Shown here piece by piece: positions 20,310 through 29,227 of a stretch of DNA of 64,000 nucleotides; positions within the stretch are counted from its first letter, which is position 1, and every line of letters begins with the position of its first letter. The translations under genes and the position numbers were made by a program. The DNA is from Primorskyibacter flagellatus (GTDB lineage: Bacteria; Pseudomonadota; Alphaproteobacteria; Rhodobacterales; Rhodobacteraceae): positions 62,001-126,000 of the forward strand of contig NZ_FWYD01000003.1 in assembly GCF_900176485.1 (NCBI RefSeq), in the 5' to 3' direction. A model generated the notes under the pieces. It did no database searches. It saw only the letters and a program-made list of their open reading frames with translations, and was not told the DNA's origin.

Positions 20310-21941
20310 TTAAGCGCCAGTTTCCTCAGTAGCGTCCGTGTCGTCCTCGGCAGCTTCGTCCTCATCGACTCTCGGGTCCAATTCCGACGGATCGACCCAA
20401 CCAAGCAGAACACGGGCTGTCATCACGAGGGTCTGCGCCTCTTCCAGCGACATATCGAAGGGTTCCAGAAGGCCGTCATCCTTGACGCGTTCGCCATTGT
20501 CGGTGGTCCAGCCGCCTGCCAGTTCCCAATCGGCGCAGGTTGCAAAGTCTTCCAGCGTCTTCACGCCGTCCTTCGCCAATGCCTCTACCATTTGGGGTGT
20601 GAGGCCCTCAAAGTCAATAAGGCTGTCCTCGGCGCCCAGTTCGCGTGCTGTTTCCAGCGCCTTGCGGGCCTGCGCTTCGAGGTTTTCACGGGCGCGGGTC
20701 TGAAGTTCCAGCGCGGTGTCGGCATCGACCCCGTCGATGACCAGCAGCTCATCCTGTTCGACATAGGCCACTTCTTCGAGGTTGGTGAAGCCTTCGGCGA
20801 CCAGCAGTTGGGCAAAGAATTCGTCCAGGTCCAGCGCGTCCATGAACAGCTTTGTGCGTTCCTCGAACTCTTTCTGGCGGCGCGCGGATTCCTCTTCCTC
20901 GGTCATGATGTCGATATCAAGACCGGTCAGCTGGCTGGCAAGGCGCACGTTCTGGCCGCGACGGCCGATGGCCAGCGACAGCTGTTCGTCAGGCACGACA
21001 ACCTCGATGCGCTCTGCATCCTCGTCGAACACGACCTTGGACACCTCTGCCGGTTGCAGCGCGTTCACCAGGAAGGTCGGGATGTCCTCGTTCCAGGGTA
21101 TAATGTCGATCTTTTCGCCCTGAAGCTCGTTCACGACGGCCTGCACACGGCTGCCGCGCATACCAACGCAGGCACCGACTGGGTCGATCGAGCCGTCATA
21201 GCTGATCACGGCGATCTTGGCGCGCGAACCGGGGTCACGGGCCACGGCCTTGATCTCGATGATGCCGTCGTAGATTTCCGGCACTTCCATCTTGAACAAT
21301 TCCGCCATGAATTGCGGGTCGGTGCGCGACAGGAAGATCTGCGGTCCACGGACTTCGCGGCGCACATCCTTGATGTAGCAGCGGATGCGGTCGTTCGGGC
21401 GATAGCTTTCGCGGCCGATCTTTTCATTGCGGCGCAGGATTGCTTCGCCACGACCCACATCGACGATGACGTTGCCGTATTCCTCACGCTTGACCTGACC
21501 GTTGATGATCGTGCCTGCGCGGTCCTTGAATTCTTCGTATTGGCGGTCACGCTCTGCTTCGCGGACCTTTTGCAGGATCACCTGCTTGGCAGATTGCGCG
21601 GCGATCCGGCCCATTTCCACCGGCGGGACTTCCTCGACAAAGGTGTCGCCGATGGCAGGGTCCGCCATATATTGCTTGGCCTGATCGACAGTCATCTCTG
21701 CCTGATAGTTTTCCAGCTCTTCTTCCTCGACCACGGTTCGGACGCGGGTGAATTGCGCACGCCCGGTCTTGCGGTCGATATGGACGCGGATGTCCATTTC
21801 GGCACCGTAGCGGCTCTTGGCGGCACGGGCGAGGGATTCTTCCATCGCCTCGACGACCAGACCGGGGTCGATCATCTTTTCGCGTGCGACCGCTTCGGCG
21901 GTTTGCAAAAGCTCAAGCTGGTTGGCAGAGGTGATTGCCAT
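20310..21941 (-). CDS. nusA: Transcription termination/antitermination factor NusA
   Basis: RNA polymerase-associated factor of 543 residues. An N-terminal polymerase-binding domain (about 1-130) is followed by S1 (about 135-200, VKREEYGNVIVDVGRGEAIL), then KH1 and KH2 (about 230-345, GACVGMRGSRVQAVVNEL and SLAIGRRGQNVRLASQL). The C-terminal region contains acidic helix-hairpin-helix-like repeats and ends in a Glu/Asp-rich tail. NusA of E. coli regulates its own operon by termination in the leader; an intrinsic terminator lies in this operon's leader too. It starts 3 bases after the rimP stop. Confidence 0.95.
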   Translation of the reverse strand: MAITSANQLELLQTAEAVAREKMIDPGLVVEAMEESLARAAKSRYGAEMDIRVHIDRKTGRAQFTRVRTVVEEEELENYQAEMTVDQAKQYMADPAIGDTFVEEVPPVEMGRIAAQSAKQVILQKVREAERDRQYEEFKDRAGTIINGQVKREEYGNVIVDVGRGEAILRRNEKIGRESYRPNDRIRCYIKDVRREVRGPQIFLSRTDPQFMAELFKMEVPEIYDGIIEIKAVARDPGSRAKIAVISYDGSIDPVGACVGMRGSRVQAVVNELQGEKIDIIPWNEDIPTFLVNALQPAEVSKVVFDEDAERIEVVVPDEQLSLAIGRRGQNVRLASQLTGLDIDIMTEEEESARRQKEFEERTKLFMDALDLDEFFAQLLVAEGFTNLEEVAYVEQDELLVIDGVDADTALELQTRARENLEAQARKALETARELGAEDSLIDFEGLTPQMVEALAKDGVKTLEDFATCADWELAGGWTTDNGERVKDDGLLEPFDMSLEEAQTLVMTARVLLGWVDPSELDPRVDEDEAAEDDTDATEETGA

Positions 21942-21944
21942 TTA

Positions 21945-22514
21945 TTATGTCTCCTCTTCGGGCGTTTCCGCCTCGATAGTGTCAAACTCGTCTTCGTTCA
22001 CGGCCGATGCCTTGCGGGCTTTCAGCATTTCCTTGATCAGATCATCCGTCAGCACCAACTTGGCTTCCGACAACCAGTCGAATTGCAGCCCCACAGTACC
22101 CTCGGCGATATTGATCAACACTTCCGATCCCTCGACGCCTGCCAGCTCTCCCTTGAAGCGGCGGCGTCCGTCGATCAGCTCGGTGGTCTCGATCTTGGCT
22201 TCGTAGCCCTCATATGTGTCAAAATCCTTGATCCGGGTCAGCGGCCGGTCGATGCCGGGGCTGGAAACTTCCAGCGTGTAGCCATCAAGGATCGGGTCCT
22301 CCACGTCCAGTATTGCGCTGACTGCGGTGGAAATATCCGCGCATTCGTTGACTTCGATGCCGCCCGCGGGACGTTCGGCCATGATTTGCAACGTGGGCGT
22401 GTTGCCGCCCATCAGACGGATACGCACCAGCTCGAATCCCATGTCCTCGATGACAGGGGTCACGATTTCGGCCAGGCGTTTGTCCATGGCGGCTTTGGCG
22501 ATCAGATCAGACAT
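21945..22514 (-). CDS. rimP: Ribosome maturation factor RimP
   Basis: RimP assists 30S subunit maturation. Translated from the ATG at 22514 it has 189 residues, with the two-domain RimP pattern: [12 protein letters not shown], then [23 protein letters not shown], and a C-terminal SH3-like domain ([18 protein letters not shown]). The frame is open up to 22643, but that extension contains a perfect terminator hairpin and is not coding. First gene of the rimP-nusA-ylxR-infB operon. Its ribosome site is weak (GGAAC), and the start lies only 21 bases from the end of the leader terminator. Confidence 0.92.
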   Translation of the reverse strand: MSDLIAKAAMDKRLAEIVTPVIEDMGFELVRIRLMGGNTPTLQIMAERPAGGIEVNECADISTAVSAILDVEDPILDGYTLEVSSPGIDRPLTRIKDFDTYEGYEAKIETTELIDGRRRFKGELAGVEGSEVLINIAEGTVGLQFDWLSEAKLVLTDDLIKEMLKARKASAVNEDEFDTIEAETPEEET

Positions 22515-22535
22515 GCGTATCGGCGTTCCAGACAC

Positions 22536-22559
22536 AAAAAAACGGGCGCGCGGCCCGTT
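22536..22559 (-). terminator. Intrinsic terminator inside the rimP leader (possible attenuator)
   Basis: Read on the minus strand: AACGGGC, CGCGC, GCCCGTT, then an unbroken run of seven T. No minus-strand gene lies upstream, because the next gene is the divergent acyl-CoA dehydrogenase. The terminator must therefore act either on the rimP-nusA leader or on an unrecognised short RNA. Confidence 0.75.
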
Positions 22560-22855
22560 CGGAAATCCCGGTGGTGCTTTCGGATCAGGACCCGAACGCG
22601 CCGCTGTTGAGGGGCATATACGCCGCTCGCCCCGAGTCTGCAAGGGCTTTGCGCAATCCGCGTGTCATTAGAAGTTCTCGACAAGGTCATCCGCCTCGGC
22701 TGCACGCCAAGGTCATGGCCGTCGCTTATTTCGAGGCCCCGCCCTTGCGGAGTTGCCCGTCCGCTGGACCGCCGGTGCAAAGGATGATGAAATAGTGCGA
22801 CTCGACGACTTTGGGTTGATAGACAGCACAGCAGACAAATTGGGGAGGGGCCCGG
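22560..22855. promoter_or_regulatory. Divergent promoter region, rimP operon / glutaryl-CoA dehydrogenase
   Basis: About 300 bases with no supported protein gene. They must hold the minus-strand promoter of rimP-nusA-infB and the plus-strand promoter of the acyl-CoA dehydrogenase. On the minus strand the transcribed leader would include a GC-rich stretch (about 22580-22640) able to fold before reaching the terminator at 22536-22559. No tRNA could be recognised, unlike enterobacteria, where metY heads this operon. Confidence 0.45.
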
Positions 22856-24082
22856 ATGCCCGACGACGCAAATCAGATGCCAGCAGGCGCGAAAAAGGCC
22901 GATGGCCAGTCCTTTGTCTGGGCGGATCCGTTCCTGCTCGACGATCAACTGACGGAGGACGAGCGGATGATCCGCGAGGCCGCCGCAGCCTTCGCCGCTG
23001 ACAAGCTGGCACCGCGTGTAACGGATGCGTACCTGAATGAGGTCGCCGATCCCGACATCTTCCGCGATATGGGCGCGGCGGGGCTTTTGGGCATTACCGT
23101 GCCGGAGGAATATGGCGGTCTGGGTGCGGGCTATGTCAGCTACGGCGTCGTCGCGCGGGAAATTGAGCGGGTGGATTCCGGCTACCGCTCGATGATGTCG
23201 GTGCAGTCGTCGTTGGTGATGTACCCGATCCATGCCTATGGCAGCGAGGCACAGCGCAAGAAGTATCTGCCCAAGCTGGCCTCTGGCGAATGGATCGGTT
23301 GTTTCGGGCTGACGGAACCCGATGCCGGGTCGGACCCCGGCGGCATGAAGACACGGGCCAAGAAGACCGATGGCGGCTATGTGTTGAACGGGTCCAAGAT
23401 GTGGATCTCGAACGCGCCTATGGCGGATGTCTTCGTGGTCTGGGCGAAATCCGACGCGCATGACGGAAAGGTGCGCGGCTTTGTGTTGGATAAGGGCATG
23501 AAGGGGCTGAGCGCGCCCAAGATCGGCGGCAAGCTGTCGCTGCGCGCCTCTGTCACCGGCGAGATCGTCATGGACGGCGTCGAGGTGCCCGAGGACGCGA
23601 TCCTGCCCAATACCCAAGGCATGAGCGGGCCGTTTGGCTGCCTCAACCGGGCGCGCTATGGCATCAGCTGGGGCGTGATGGGCGCGGCAGAGGATTGCTG
23701 GCACCGGTCGCTGCAATACGGGCTGGACCGCAAGCAGTTCAAGCGTCCGCTGGCCGCGACGCAGCTGTATCAGAAGAAGCTGGCCGATATGCAGACAGAG
23801 ATCAGCCTCGGTCTGCAAGCGTCGCTTCGGGTCGGGCGGCTGATGGACGAGAACCGCCACGCCCCGGAGATGATCTCGATCATCAAGCGCAACAATTGCG
23901 GCAAGGCGCTGGATATCGCGCGCATGGCCCGCGACATGCATGGCGGCAATGGTATCCAGATCGAATATCAGGTGATGCGCCACGCCCAGAACCTTGAAAC
24001 GGTGAACACCTACGAGGGTACGCATGACGTTCACGCGCTGATCCTTGGCCGGGCGCAAACCGGCATACAGGCGTTTTTCTGA
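22856..24082 (+). CDS. gcdH: Glutaryl-CoA dehydrogenase-like acyl-CoA dehydrogenase
   Basis: FAD-dependent acyl-CoA dehydrogenase of 408 residues. The overall sequence matches the glutaryl-CoA dehydrogenase group, which oxidises and decarboxylates glutaryl-CoA to crotonyl-CoA in lysine and tryptophan breakdown. Blocks seen are [51 protein letters not shown] and, near the C-terminus, [16 protein letters not shown]. In that last block Glu387 is the expected catalytic base. A GGGGAGGGG ribosome site precedes the ATG. It appears monocistronic, with a stem-loop just after the stop. Confidence 0.88.
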   Translation: MPDDANQMPAGAKKADGQSFVWADPFLLDDQLTEDERMIREAAAAFAADKLAPRVTDAYLNEVADPDIFRDMGAAGLLGITVPEEYGGLGAGYVSYGVVAREIERVDSGYRSMMSVQSSLVMYPIHAYGSEAQRKKYLPKLASGEWIGCFGLTEPDAGSDPGGMKTRAKKTDGGYVLNGSKMWISNAPMADVFVVWAKSDAHDGKVRGFVLDKGMKGLSAPKIGGKLSLRASVTGEIVMDGVEVPEDAILPNTQGMSGPFGCLNRARYGISWGVMGAAEDCWHRSLQYGLDRKQFKRPLAATQLYQKKLADMQTEISLGLQASLRVGRLMDENRHAPEMISIIKRNNCGKALDIARMARDMHGGNGIQIEYQVMRHAQNLETVNTYEGTHDVHALILGRAQTGIQAFF

Positions 24083-24097
24083 CCGCTCGCACACATG

Positions 24098-24122
24098 GTC
24101 CGGACGCGGCACACGTCCGGAC
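24098..24122 (+). terminator. Stem-loop after gcdH, possible terminator
   Basis: A perfect 9-base-pair stem (GTCCGGACG, 24098-24106, pairing with 24114-24122) with a 7-base loop lies 15 bases after the gcdH stop. It has no T-run, so it may be an mRNA-end hairpin and not a strong intrinsic terminator. Confidence 0.45.
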
Positions 24123-24322
24123 GACCTGCCCGGTCGATCCGGGCTTGATGCGCGCGCCATCGGTGAAGGAAACACAACCGGTCTGGCGCGCAAAACTTGT
24201 GCAATGGACGCCGGATTCGGCATAAAGCCTGCTCTGCCTGCTTGCACAAACCTCTGTGATTTCGCAATTTAGCTTGCGCCTGTTTCATCTTAATTCATCC
24301 GAAAGGTAGTTTATCCGGCCAC

Positions 24323-26845
24323 ATGGATATCGTCATCGTCACCACGATCATCGCGTCGTTATTTATCATTATCGGGGTGGCAGAGCCGTTGGCAGCGCGT
24401 CTGCGTTTGCCCTACACCGTGATTCTCGCCGTGCTGGGCATGATGATCGGTGCGGGCGCGATCTTTTTCCTTCGCACAGATATAATTGACGCGCTGAACC
24501 CGGTATCCGCCGCGATCCTGAACCTGCCGATCCGGTCCAATGTGTTCCTTTATGTGTTCCTGCCCACCCTGTTGTTTCAGGCCACGCTGGGCATGAACCT
24601 GCGCCGGATGCTGGACGACTGGGTGCCGATACTCGTGCTCGCCGTGGTGGCCGTGGTCGTGGCGACACTGTCGGTGGGATATGCGCTGGCCTGGGTCAGC
24701 TCTATCCCGCTGGTGGCGTGTCTGTTGATCGGTGCCATCGTGTCAACCACAGACCCCTCGGCGGTGGTCAGCATCTTCCGGTCAATCTCGGCACCACGTC
24801 GGCTGGCCCGTATCATCGAGGGCGAAAGCCTGCTGAACGATGCCGCGGCCATTGCGCTGTTCGGCCTGTTCATGGGGTTCGTCATGTTGGGTGTGCCGAA
24901 CCCGACGCTGTCTGCGGCATTGGGGCAATTCCCGATGCTGATCTTTGGCGGGGCGCTGACCGGCTGGGTGGTGGCGCAGATCGCGGTATGGGTCATGTCG
25001 ATGTTTGCCCGCTACGAATTGGCGCAGATTTCGATCTCGGTCGCGTTGCCCTATCTGGCCTATATTGGGGCAGAACAAAGCGTTGGCGCATCTGGCGTGA
25101 TTGCCGTGGTCGCGGCTGGGCTGACGCTGAATCTGACCGGCCCCGGTCGGCTGCCGCCCGAATCCTGGGTCAACCTGCGCGAAGTCTGGGATCTTCTGGC
25201 GCATTGGGCCGGGGCATTGATCTTTATCCTCGCCGCCCTGTTGATCCCGCGTATGCTGGAAGAGGTCCGCGTGTCGGATTTCGCGCTTCTGGGCGTGGTG
25301 ATCCTGGCGGCGATCGCGGCGCGCGCGGCAATCATTTTCGCGCTTATGCCGTTGCTGACCGCGCTGCGCATATCACCGAATGTCGAGCGTCCCTACCGCG
25401 CCGCGATCCTTTGGGGCGGCTTGCGCGGGGCCGTGACCCTGGCGCTGGCGCTCGCCGTCACTGAAAGCTTCCGTGTCCCCGGCGAGGTCAAACGCGTCGT
25501 GGCGATCCTTGCCACCGGTTTTACCCTGTTCACGTTGTTGGTGCAGGGGACGACGCTGCGCATGGTGATCCGCTGGCTGGGCCTTGACCGGTTGTCGCCT
25601 CTGGATCAGGCCCTGTCCCGGCAGGTCGTCGCCGTTGCCTTGCAGACCGTCCGCGAGGATGTGTCCCGCACCACAGAAAATTACGAGCTGACGCATGACA
25701 TCATCCGGTCCGAGGCCAAGATCTTTGGCGAAAGGCTCGACGATGCGGTGAAATCGGCCGAGGAAAGCGGTGAAATCCTGGATCGGGACCGCATCACGCT
25801 GGGCCTGATTGCGCTGGCGGGCGCAGAGCGTGACACGATCCTTGAAAGTATGCGCGAACGCACGATCTCGGCCCGGATGAGCGAACAGGTTCTGTCCCAT
25901 GCCGACCGGGTGATCGAAGGCGCGCGGACCGGCGGGCGCAACGGGTATCGCCGCGCCGCCAATCGTACCTTGACCTATGGTCCCATGTTCCGCGCGACCG
26001 TTCTTTTACACAATCGGTTCTGGCTGTCGGGGCCGCTTGGCGCGCTGACAGCTGACCGGTTCGAACTGCTGCTGTCACAAAGGCTGATCCTGCGCGATCT
26101 GGGGGGCTTTATTGACGGGCGCATCCGCCGCATCCATGGTCGCCGGGTCGCGGAACTGCTGCACGAGCTGCTCAGCCGCCGGATCGAAAACGTCGAGGCC
26201 GCTCTGGAGGGCCTTCGGCTGCAATATCCCGGCTATGCCGAAGAACTGGAGCGCCGGTTCATCCGCCGCACCGCGCTGCGTCTGGAGGAACGCGAATATA
26301 CCTTGATGCGTGAGGACGCCCTGATCGGAGCAGAGGTTTACACCTCGTTGATGCAGGATGTCGCCGCGCGCCGGGCCAAGGCCGAAGAACGACCCCGGCT
26401 TGATATCGCGCTTCAACGGTCGGAACTGGTGCAGCAATTCCCGCTGTTCGAGGATCTGGACAAGGCCGCGCTGAAACGGTTGGGACGGGCACTTCGGACC
26501 CATTATGCCAATGCGGGCGACATTGTCGTGACCAAGGACAGCCCGGCCAAAAGCGTGTTTTTCATTTCGTCCGGCGCGGTAGAACTGGAAAGCGCCGGCC
26601 AGACCTGGCGTTTGGGGCGTGGCGAGATGTTCGGGCAGATGGCGGTTCTGATGCAGCGGCCGCGCCGCGTCGAGGTTCGGGTCATGGCACCCTCGACCAT
26701 CCTTGCGCTGGACGAAACCCGGTTTCGGCGACTTTTGAAACGCAGCAAGGCTTTGCAGGATGCCGTGCGCGCCAGCGCTGAGAAGCGCGGAATTGATGCC
26801 GCGATTCTGGCACCGGAACTGGCCCAGGCCACACCTAAACACTGA
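24323..26845 (+). CDS. CPA1-type Na+/H+ antiporter with C-terminal cyclic-nucleotide-binding-like domain
   Basis: Large cation:proton antiporter, 840 residues. About twelve membrane segments fill residues 1-420. They include GAIVSTTDPSAVVSIF and EGESLLNDAAAIALF, the NhaP-type motifs with the ion-binding Asp residues, and ILWGGLRGAVTLALAL. A long cytoplasmic region (about 430-700) is rich in charged helices. The last part (about 708-815) resembles a cNMP-binding/Crp-like sensor (FPLFEDLDKAAL, AKSVFFISSGAVELES, GEMFGQMAVL). The layout suggests ion exchange gated by a small ligand. Start: first ATG, giving an immediate hydrophobic helix. Convergent with the ABC ATPase gene. Confidence 0.88.
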   Translation: MDIVIVTTIIASLFIIIGVAEPLAARLRLPYTVILAVLGMMIGAGAIFFLRTDIIDALNPVSAAILNLPIRSNVFLYVFLPTLLFQATLGMNLRRMLDDWVPILVLAVVAVVVATLSVGYALAWVSSIPLVACLLIGAIVSTTDPSAVVSIFRSISAPRRLARIIEGESLLNDAAAIALFGLFMGFVMLGVPNPTLSAALGQFPMLIFGGALTGWVVAQIAVWVMSMFARYELAQISISVALPYLAYIGAEQSVGASGVIAVVAAGLTLNLTGPGRLPPESWVNLREVWDLLAHWAGALIFILAALLIPRMLEEVRVSDFALLGVVILAAIAARAAIIFALMPLLTALRISPNVERPYRAAILWGGLRGAVTLALALAVTESFRVPGEVKRVVAILATGFTLFTLLVQGTTLRMVIRWLGLDRLSPLDQALSRQVVAVALQTVREDVSRTTENYELTHDIIRSEAKIFGERLDDAVKSAEESGEILDRDRITLGLIALAGAERDTILESMRERTISARMSEQVLSHADRVIEGARTGGRNGYRRAANRTLTYGPMFRATVLLHNRFWLSGPLGALTADRFELLLSQRLILRDLGGFIDGRIRRIHGRRVAELLHELLSRRIENVEAALEGLRLQYPGYAEELERRFIRRTALRLEEREYTLMREDALIGAEVYTSLMQDVAARRAKAEERPRLDIALQRSELVQQFPLFEDLDKAALKRLGRALRTHYANAGDIVVTKDSPAKSVFFISSGAVELESAGQTWRLGRGEMFGQMAVLMQRPRRVEVRVMAPSTILALDETRFRRLLKRSKALQDAVRASAEKRGIDAAILAPELAQATPKH

Positions 26846-26870
26846 AGGGCCGGGGCTGGTACGCAGCGGA

Positions 26871-27524
26871 TTAGCGGGACGTTTCCGCCTCGCTCAGTGT
26901 GATGATCGGGCCATTCGTGGCTTCGGCATCCTCGGGATCATGGGTGACCATCAGTGTCGGGATCTCGCGCTTGCGGATATGGGTGAAGGTAAAACCGCGC
27001 ATCTCGTCGCGCAGTCCTGCGTCCAGCTTCGAGAACGGCTCGTCCAGCAGCAGGGCCGCAGGGTCTGCCAGTAGCGTGCGCATCAGTGCCGCTCGGGATC
27101 TTTGGCCGCCAGACAGGCTGGCGGGATCACGGTCATACATGCCAGGCAGGCCCGCGTCAGCCAGCGCCTCCTGCACAGTGTCACGCCGCACCCGCCGCCC
27201 TTTGACGGTCCGGGACAAGCCGAAGGCCAGGTTGTCGCCGACGCTGAGATGCGGAAACAGCACTGCATCCTGAAACATCAATCCGATGCGCCGCGCCTCG
27301 GCAGGCAGGGGGCTGATGTCCATGCCGTTCAAGGTGATCTGTCCCGACAGGATGAACGTTGGCGAAAGCAACCCGGCGACCGCATCCAGCAACGTCGATT
27401 TGCCCACGCCGGACGGTCCCATCACCGTGGCAACCTCTCCGGGGCCGACACACAGCGTCAGCGCCGGGAAAAGCGGCGGTGTCTGGTTCAGGCGCACCGT
27501 CAGGCCGGTCAGGCACAGGCTCAT
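26871..27524 (-). CDS. ynjD: ABC transporter ATP-binding protein, YnjD-like
   Basis: ATPase of 217 residues with every expected motif: Walker A GPSGVGKST, Q-loop MFQDAVLFPHL, signature LSGGQRSRAALMR, Walker B ALLLDEPFSKLDA and the switch His in MVTHDPEDA. It is the last gene of a minus-strand operon, and its ATG overlaps the permease stop (ATGA). The neighbours are a YnjB-type binding protein, a YnjC-type permease and a YnjF-type CDP-alcohol phosphatidyltransferase. That is the same gene set as E. coli ynjBCDF, which suggests orthology. The substrate is unknown; a thiamine-like substrate has been proposed for related ATPases but is not shown here. Confidence 0.85.
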   Translation of the reverse strand: MSLCLTGLTVRLNQTPPLFPALTLCVGPGEVATVMGPSGVGKSTLLDAVAGLLSPTFILSGQITLNGMDISPLPAEARRIGLMFQDAVLFPHLSVGDNLAFGLSRTVKGRRVRRDTVQEALADAGLPGMYDRDPASLSGGQRSRAALMRTLLADPAALLLDEPFSKLDAGLRDEMRGFTFTHIRKREIPTLMVTHDPEDAEATNGPIITLSEAETSR

Positions 27525-29227
27525 GCCGAGGCTCCTTTCATGGCTGCACGTTTACGGTGCAAAAGCGCGGGGATCAGGAATGCGGCGGCATAGGCGGCCA
27601 GCGGCAATCCGGCTTGCAGGCTGGCATAGACGCCCGTCACGCGCCGGTCCGACCCCGAGGACAAGGTGACGGCCTCTGTCGTCAGGGTCGCCACCCGGCC
27701 TGCCCCCATGAACAGCGTCGGCAGGTATTGCGCGACGGACACGGCGATGCCGATGGCGGCGGCTGTCAGGATCGGCATCGCCAGGACCGGCAGCTTCACC
27801 GCGAACAGGCGTCGCCACGGCCCCGCCCCAAGCGATGCGGCAGCGCGGGTCAGCCGCGGATCCAACGCGCGCCACGGGTCCGACAGGGTGATCATCACAT
27901 AGGGGAAGACGAACAGCGCCTGCGCCCAGATCACCGCTATGTGGCCGCCGCTGATTCCCAACCGCAGAAACAGGATATTCAGCCCGTAGAGAAAGGCGAT
28001 CTGCGGGACCAGAAGCGGCAGGTAGATCAGCGCCTCGGCCCAGGCGGCGCGGCCACGCCGGGCGCGGTCCTCGCCCTCCAGCCAGGCGATGGCCAGCGTC
28101 AGCGAAATGGCGGTGGTCGCACCGGCCAGAAGCAGCGTGTTGCCAAGCGCATGCGCCCAGCCAGCGCCGGGGCTGCCCCAGGCCTTCAGCGACCAGCTTT
28201 GCGGTACGGGGGCAGGCCAGGGCCAGCGCCAGGCCAGCGACCAGACGACCAGCGACAGCATCGCCAGCGTGCCGATTGCGAACAGTGCCATGACCAGCGC
28301 CGTGGCCGCCCGAAGCAGCGGCTCGGCAGAGCTGCCCCGCCCACCGCCGCGCACCCACCACAGGCCGAGCCGACGCATGGTCCGCTCGCCCAGCCACAGC
28401 AGGGCAAACGCCGCAGCGACCAGCAGCCCCTGCATCAGCGCCCCGGCAGAGGCGGGCAGGATGCGCGCAATCTCCGGATCGGAAAACAGCCGTGTCAGCA
28501 GCACCGCCAGCACCGGCGGGTTGGAAGGCCCGAGGATCAGTCCCATATCGACGGTCGACAGCGCATAGGCCAGCACGACCATCACCGGCAGGCGAATGAG
28601 AGGCCAGACCTGCGGGGCGATGATCTTCATCCACACCAGCCCGCGCCCATAGCCCAGCATCCGCCCCGCAGCCATATTCTGCCGCAACGGGATCTGGGTC
28701 AGCGCCGACAGCATCACGAGCAGCAGAAACGGCACCTCCTTGACCATCAGGCCAAGGATCAGCGCGATGCCCCAAGGGTCGTTTACGATGGTCAGATCCG
28801 GCGGGTTGCCCCATCCCATCAGCGGTGCCAGCAGGCGCGCGATCCAGCCAGAGGGTGCCAGCACGAAGGCCAGCCCGATGGCCATGGCGGCATGGGGAGC
28901 TGCCAGAAACGGCGTCAGCCAGCGCGCGGCGGCAGAATTGGACATGCGTTCATGCGCGACGGCGCAGAAGCCCACGGCCAGCATCAGTGACAGCAATGTT
29001 GCCGCCAGGCCGGTCCACAACGTCAGTTTCATCGAGGTCCACAGGCCCGGAATGGCGGACAATTCGCGCCAAGGGCCCAGGCCCGGATCAACCGCGCCAA
29101 GCACCGGCATCACGCCAAAGGCGGCACGGCCGGTTTGACCCAGCCCCGCCGCAATCGGCCCCAGAAGGCCGAGCACAAGCACCGCCAGAACGACGAGGCG
29201 CAGCCCTCTGCCGTCGCGGGGTCTCAC
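27521..29227 (-). CDS. ynjC: ABC transporter permease, two-domain YnjC-like
   Basis: Permease of about 568 residues with two fused membrane halves. It resembles FbpB/ThiP-like permeases, and each half has about six helices and an EAA-type loop (EALIYLPLLVPQ, near VIWAQALFVFPYVM). A GTG start at 29227 overlaps the upstream TGA (GTGA), matching the coupling seen at the next junction. The first ATG of the frame (29272) would overlap ynjB by 49 bases and is less likely. The product moves the ligand caught by the YnjB-type protein across the inner membrane, driven by the YnjD-type ATPase. Confidence 0.82.
   Translation of the reverse strand: MRPRDGRGLRLVVLAVLVLGLLGPIAAGLGQTGRAAFGVMPVLGAVDPGLGPWRELSAIPGLWTSMKLTLWTGLAATLLSLMLAVGFCAVAHERMSNSAAARWLTPFLAAPHAAMAIGLAFVLAPSGWIARLLAPLMGWGNPPDLTIVNDPWGIALILGLMVKEVPFLLLVMLSALTQIPLRQNMAAGRMLGYGRGLVWMKIIAPQVWPLIRLPVMVVLAYALSTVDMGLILGPSNPPVLAVLLTRLFSDPEIARILPASAGALMQGLLVAAAFALLWLGERTMRRLGLWWVRGGGRGSSAEPLLRAATALVMALFAIGTLAMLSLVVWSLAWRWPWPAPVPQSWSLKAWGSPGAGWAHALGNTLLLAGATTAISLTLAIAWLEGEDRARRGRAAWAEALIYLPLLVPQIAFLYGLNILFLRLGISGGHIAVIWAQALFVFPYVMITLSDPWRALDPRLTRAAASLGAGPWRRLFAVKLPVLAMPILTAAAIGIAVSVAQYLPTLFMGAGRVATLTTEAVTLSSGSDRRVTGVYASLQAGLPLAAYAAAFLIPALLHRKRAAMKGASA

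Noticed and set aside
22515-22643. Upstream extension of rimP
   Set aside because: It spans the hairpin and T-run at 22536-22559 and has no resemblance to RimP.
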